Source: Lachnospiraceae bacterium
GTDB taxonomy: Bacteria > Bacillota > Clostridia > Lachnospirales > Lachnospiraceae
Direction: 5' to 3'
Assembly: GCA_024682075.1 (NCBI GenBank)
Contig: JAIKZQ010000052.1
Span: forward strand, 1 to 56,196
Length of the DNA: 56,196 bases
Positions 52,801 through 56,196 of this stretch are shown piece by piece. The position numbers and the translations under genes were made by a program. Positions within the stretch are counted from its first letter, which is position 1, and each line of letters starts with the position of its first letter. The notes beneath the pieces are model-generated. The model was not told the origin of the DNA, did no database searches, and saw only the letters and a list, made by a program, of their open reading frames with translations.

Positions 52801-53451
52801 ATGAACAAGATCAACTATGACAACTTAATGGAAGAGATGCTGGGTGAACGGGGGGACGGTTCCTTCGTTCACCTCCTCCTTCACTCATGCTGCGCGCCGT
52901 GTTCGAGTGCATGCATCGAAAGGCTCTGTGACCGGTGTGATGTCACCGTGTATTATTACAACCCGAACATCGGGAATGAGACGGAGTATCTCAAGAGAAA
53001 AGAGGAACAGATCAGACTCATAAATGCATATAATGACGAAGGCAAGGGAAAGTTTCCCATTAAGATCCTGGATGCGGATTATGATCCCGATTCATTCTAT
53101 GCAATGGCTAAAGGGCTGGAGAACTGCCCTGAAAGAGGTGAAAGGTGCCATAAATGCTATGAGCTGAGAATGCGCAGGACCGCACTTGCTGCAATCGAAG
53201 CCGGAGGGTATGACTTCTTTGCCACGACTCTTACGCTCTCACCGCTGAAGGATTCGGAAGCAATCAACAGGATAGGCTTTGAGATCGAGGCAGATACAGG
53301 AATGAAGTACCTTCCTTCCGATTTCAAGAAGAGAAACGGATATCTCAGATCGATAGAATTATCCAGGGAATATGACCTGTACAGACAGAATTTTTGCGGA
53401 TGTGTTTATTCAAAGGTGCAAAGTGAGCAGAATTCAGGTATAATCCGATAA
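52801..53451 (+). CDS. queH: Epoxyqueuosine reductase QueH
   Basis: 216 residues. The start MNKINYDNLMEEML at 52801 matches the family; the frame is open from 52762 but that part runs through a GC hairpin. QueH reduces epoxyqueuosine to queuosine in tRNA with an iron-sulfur cluster and extra metal. HSCCAPCSSA, ENCPERGERCHKCYELRM and NFCGCVYS give the Cys ligands. Residues GERGDGSFVH just before HSCCAPC are encoded by a 32-bp palindromic repeat that also occurs outside genes (14018-14049), an in-frame insertion into the variable linker. It lies right behind purL. Confidence 0.93.
   Translation: MNKINYDNLMEEMLGERGDGSFVHLLLHSCCAPCSSACIERLCDRCDVTVYYYNPNIGNETEYLKRKEEQIRLINAYNDEGKGKFPIKILDADYDPDSFYAMAKGLENCPERGERCHKCYELRMRRTALAAIEAGGYDFFATTLTLSPLKDSEAINRIGFEIEADTGMKYLPSDFKKRNGYLRSIELSREYDLYRQNFCGCVYSKVQSEQNSGIIR
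52842..52873. repeat. 32-bp palindromic repeat, copy B, inside queH
   Basis: GGTGAACG and CGTTCACC arms around GGGGGACGGTTCCTT. It equals the reverse complement of 14018-14049 except for one base. It is read in frame as part of queH. Confidence 0.85.
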
Positions 53452-53512
53452 ATAGCTTTTTTCATAAATGGATTTTGAAATAAACGGATTTTGAATTTGA
53501 AAAGGTGATCAT

Positions 53513-54145
53513 ATGAACTGTCCCAATTGCGGAGCAAATCTTAAATACGAAGGAAACATGCTGATATGCGAGTATTGCGGATATCAGGAAATGATGCCTG
53601 CATATACGAACCCCGCAGACAGCGACAATTTCTTCAACCTCATCGTCATCAATGAGGCGCTGTATGATACTGTTGAAGTCAGCATTCCGGACTGCAACAT
53701 AGGATTCGTCATCAGAAACGGAGAAGCGGTTGCCAAGGACATCCCGCCCGGATATCATTCCGTGATATTCTCAAGCGAGGGCAAGACCGAGTACAGAAGC
53801 GTGAACATTCCTGCGGACGGAAGAGCCTGCAAGGTATATGTCAATGTCGGTTCTCTCGGACTGGTCATCAGAGTCTCCGATCTGGAAGGCAGAGCGAACG
53901 GAAGAGCTACCGTTGACATGAATGCCAGAAACAGACAGCTCTTTCCCGTTCTGGCACTTGTCTTCAGCATCATGTTCCCAATAGTCGGAATCGTTTTCTG
54001 TATATTGGACATCACGATGGCCAAGAAGGAAAACAGGAAGCCGTCCAATATGACAATTGCCGCATTTGTGATAATAGGAATAAGAATAGCGGTCATTGTG
54101 CTTATATACATTGTGACCATATTTGCAGCGGTCCATAATATGTAG
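53513..54145 (+). CDS. Zinc-ribbon membrane protein of unknown function
   Basis: 210 residues. The N-terminal zinc ribbon has CPNCGA and CEYCGY. A beta-rich middle follows (VEVSIPDCNIGFVIRNG, IPPGYHSVIFSSEG), then two membrane helices near the C-terminus (about 145-170 and 183-207). AAAAGGTGA precedes the ATG. I recognise no named family; zinc ribbon plus DUF4190-like helices is frequent in Clostridia. It lies 11 bases before argS and may be cotranscribed with it. Confidence 0.75.
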   Translation: MNCPNCGANLKYEGNMLICEYCGYQEMMPAYTNPADSDNFFNLIVINEALYDTVEVSIPDCNIGFVIRNGEAVAKDIPPGYHSVIFSSEGKTEYRSVNIPADGRACKVYVNVGSLGLVIRVSDLEGRANGRATVDMNARNRQLFPVLALVFSIMFPIVGIVFCILDITMAKKENRKPSNMTIAAFVIIGIRIAVIVLIYIVTIFAAVHNM

Positions 54146-54156
54146 AGGAGATCGTT

Positions 54157-55920
54157 ATGAAAAAGATACTTGAATTGTTAAGCGAAGAAGTCGGCAAGGC
54201 TTTTGAAGAGTCCGGCTATAAGAAGTCGGCGGGAAGGGTCTCGGTATCGAACCGCCCCGACCTGTGTGAATACCAGTGTAACGGCGCAATGGCGCTTGCC
54301 AAGGAATTTAAGTGTGCCCCAATTGCGATAGCTGGTGCAGTTGCCGAAAAGCTTGCAAATAATGAGGCTTTTGAATCCGTCGAGGCTGTCATGCCCGGAT
54401 TCATCAACATGAACTTAAGCGGTGCATATCTTGCCGATTACATCAGGAAGATGTCGGAGGATGAAAAGTACGGAGTCGACCTTCCGGATTCTCGTACGAT
54501 AATCGTTGATTACGGCGGACCCAATGTGGCCAAGGCTCTTCACGTCGGACATCTGCGCCCTGCCATAATAGGAGAGAGCATCAAGCACATCCTGAAATTC
54601 ATGGGACATAATGTCATAGGTGACGTGCATATGGGAGACTGGGGCAAGCCCATGGGCCTTGTCATGACCGAGATACAGGAACGTCAGCCGGATCTTCCCT
54701 ATTTCGATGAGTCATATACGGGTGAATATCCTAAAGAGCCTCCTTTTACCGTAAGGGATCTTGAGGAGATCTATCCCACCGCATCTGCCAAGAGTAAGGA
54801 AGATGCAGATTATAACGCACGTGCACTTGAGGCTACACTTAAGCTTCAGTCCGGTGTAAGGGGATACCGCGCACTGTGGGATCACATAATTGATGTATCC
54901 GTATCCGACATGAAGCGTATTTATGAGAAGCTTCATGTTGATTTTGATCTCTGGAACGGTGAGAGCACCGTACAGTACCTGATCCCCGATATGGTAAAGG
55001 AAATGAAGGAAAGCGGCGTTGCATACGAAAGCGACGGTGCTCTTGTCATCGATGTCAAGCAGGATACCGACACCAAGGAGATCCCTCCCTGCATAGTTGT
55101 CAAGTCGGATGGAGCAAGTCTCTACAACACAACCGACCTTGCCACCATCAAGGAGCGCGTCGCAAAATACGATCCCGCACAGATCATCTACATCACCGAC
55201 AAGCGCCAGGATCTGTATTTCGAGCAGGTCTTCAGGGCTGCAAGGAAAGCAGGACTCGTATCCGACAAGGTAACTCTTTCCCATATCGGATTCGGCACAA
55301 TGAACGGCAAGGACGGCAAGCCCTTCAAGACACGTGACGGCGGAGTCATGCGCCTTGAGGATCTCATCGCTGACATTCAGAATGAGATGTATTCCAAGAT
55401 AAAAGAGAACAAGGACATAGACGATGCAGAGGCAAGGCAGACAGCTGACACGGTAGGACTTTCCGCATTGCTTTATGGGGATCTGTCGAATCAGGCCGTG
55501 AAGGATTATGTCTTCGACATGGAGAGGTTCATTTCCTTCGAAGGAAACACAGGCCCTTACATCCTCTATACCATAGTGCGAATCAAGTCCATCATATCCA
55601 AATATGTCGCGCAGGGTGGAGATATGAGCGGTCTTAAGATCGGTGATCCGGTCAATGCGTCAGAGAAGGATCTGATGAAGGCTCTGTCATCCTTCGCACA
55701 GACTATGGAGAGCGCAGAGGACGAACTTGCACCTCACAGGATATGCGCATTCATCTATGATCTCGCCAATGCTCTCAATTCCTTCTATCATGAGACCAAG
55801 ATCCTTAGCGAAGAGGATGAGGCTAAGAAAGGCGAATACATCGCCCTGATCGATTTTACCAGGAAGGTGCTTGAGACCTGCATAGATCTTCTCGGATTCT
55901 CAGCTCCCGACAGAATGTGA
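54157..55920 (+). CDS. argS: Arginyl-tRNA synthetase
   Basis: 587 residues. Class I synthetase that charges tRNA-Arg. The N-terminal Arg-S domain holds PGFINMNLS; DYGGPNVAKALHVGHLR contains the HIGH motif as HVGH; there is no canonical KMSKS, with KTRDGGVMRLEDL in its place as in many ArgRS. The C-terminal anticodon-binding helical bundle ends in DLLGFSAPDRM. TAGAGGAG precedes the ATG. A cognate tRNA-Arg (TCT) gene is in the same window. Confidence 0.96.
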   Translation: MKKILELLSEEVGKAFEESGYKKSAGRVSVSNRPDLCEYQCNGAMALAKEFKCAPIAIAGAVAEKLANNEAFESVEAVMPGFINMNLSGAYLADYIRKMSEDEKYGVDLPDSRTIIVDYGGPNVAKALHVGHLRPAIIGESIKHILKFMGHNVIGDVHMGDWGKPMGLVMTEIQERQPDLPYFDESYTGEYPKEPPFTVRDLEEIYPTASAKSKEDADYNARALEATLKLQSGVRGYRALWDHIIDVSVSDMKRIYEKLHVDFDLWNGESTVQYLIPDMVKEMKESGVAYESDGALVIDVKQDTDTKEIPPCIVVKSDGASLYNTTDLATIKERVAKYDPAQIIYITDKRQDLYFEQVFRAARKAGLVSDKVTLSHIGFGTMNGKDGKPFKTRDGGVMRLEDLIADIQNEMYSKIKENKDIDDAEARQTADTVGLSALLYGDLSNQAVKDYVFDMERFISFEGNTGPYILYTIVRIKSIISKYVAQGGDMSGLKIGDPVNASEKDLMKALSSFAQTMESAEDELAPHRICAFIYDLANALNSFYHETKILSEEDEAKKGEYIALIDFTRKVLETCIDLLGFSAPDRM

Positions 55921-55925
55921 TGCAG

Positions 55926-55964
55926 ATGCCCGGAAATGCCGAAATATCGGCGTTTTCCGGGCAT
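55926..55964 (+). terminator. Long hairpin after argS
   Basis: ATGCCCGGAAATGCCGA and TCGGCGTTTTCCGGGCAT form a nearly perfect stem with loop AATA. No T-run follows directly, so termination efficiency is uncertain. Confidence 0.6.
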
Positions 55965-55997
55965 GAATAATCTTCCGAAAAAAAATAAAATCTTTTG

Positions 55998-56026
55998 TTG
56001 ACAAGTACGGCCTTAATGTGTAGAAT
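55998..56026 (+). promoter_or_regulatory. Promoter of tRNA-Val/Met genes
   Basis: TTGACA, 17 bases, TAGAAT, 33 bases before tRNA-Val. Confidence 0.85.
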
Positions 56027-56059
56027 ATCCTTTGTCGGCAAAAAGCCGATACCCGAAAT

Positions 56060-56132
56060 GGAATCTTAGCTCAGCTGGGAGAGCATCTGCCTTACAAGCA
56101 GAGGGTCATAGGTTCGAGCCCTATAGGTTCCA
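56060..56132 (+). tRNA. tRNA-Val (TAC)
   Basis: Acceptor GGAATCT pairs with AGGTTCC (one wobble); anticodon loop CTTACAA carries TAC; T loop AGGTTCGAGCC. CCA is not encoded. Confidence 0.95.
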
Positions 56133-56140
56133 TTTTTTAT

Positions 56141-56196
56141 GGCGAGGTAGCTCAGTTGGCTAGAGCACGCGGTTCATACCCGCGGTGTCGAGAGTT
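56141..56196 (+). tRNA. tRNA-Met (CAT), cut by window end
   Basis: Starts GGCGAGGTAGCTCAG; the anticodon stem CGCGG/CCGCG encloses TTCATAC with CAT. The G1 and the pairing fit elongator tRNA-Met, although a tRNA-Ile2 with modified CAT cannot be excluded. The T arm and 3' end lie beyond the window. Confidence 0.85.

Overview
The window looks like part of a Lachnospiraceae-type (Clostridia) chromosome, probably from a plant-fibre-degrading gut or rumen bacterium. Shine-Dalgarno sites are strong GGAGG types, sigma-A promoters are recognisable, and the gene families are typical of that group: DUF4317, a CBS/DRTGG inorganic pyrophosphatase, ClpC-RadA, single-chain PurL and QueH. Carbohydrate genes target hemicellulose and pectin side chains (GH115 alpha-glucuronidase, GH53 galactanase with its ABC importer, GH77 MalQ). 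Species cannot be fixed from the sequence. No rRNA, CRISPR array or complete insertion sequence was seen.

Layout. 1-1171: 3' part of rtcB. 1244-5579: an AT-rich accessory island with a SIR2-DUF4020-type defence gene, one small conserved-looking ORF and gene debris. 5580-9284: LMW phosphatase, then a compact Preiss-Handler NAD salvage operon (nicotinamidase-like, nadD, pncB, nadE). 9327-13939: cytoplasmic GH115 and a CBS-pyrophosphatase. 14018-16669: a short palindromic repeat, aquaporin, DegV and a K+ channel. 16850-22691: galactan uptake and degradation locus (binding protein, two permeases, lipoprotein GH53). 22748-23912: two small membrane proteins. 23979-24372: tRNA-Arg/His/Gln/Lys. 24338-25338: a segment bounded by an 87-bp duplication of the tRNA-Lys 3' end, carrying one MshEN-like gene. 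25409-25721: a Fst/par-like type I toxin-antitoxin module. 25812-27418: malQ. 27554-29803: three minus-strand genes. 29981-34897: pyrE, two small membrane proteins and purE-purM-purN-purD. 34918-41234: SH3b membrane protein, GntR regulator, clpC, a conserved hypothetical and radA. 41320-41680: tRNA-Trp and a foldback (MITE-like) element. 41678-47675: envelope/glycan genes (two large membrane proteins, GT2, FdtA-like cupin). 47776-55920: DUF6508-like protein, TetR regulator, purL, queH, zinc-ribbon membrane protein and argS. 56060-end: tRNA-Val and the start of tRNA-Met.

How the genes work together. The NAD genes take nicotinamide through nicotinate, NaMN and NaAD to NAD; NadD and NadE release pyrophosphate, which the pyrophosphatase downstream could clear. 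The gan operon and malQ share a near-identical LacI/CcpA-type operator (GAAAACGRTTTC). The purine genes are split over two loci (purEMND and purL). The most striking system is the roughly 300-bp type I toxin-antitoxin module next to the tRNA-Lys duplication. It has two convergent promoters, a shared bidirectional terminator, a sequestered toxin ribosome binding site and direct repeats that would make the antitoxin RNA antisense to the toxin start.
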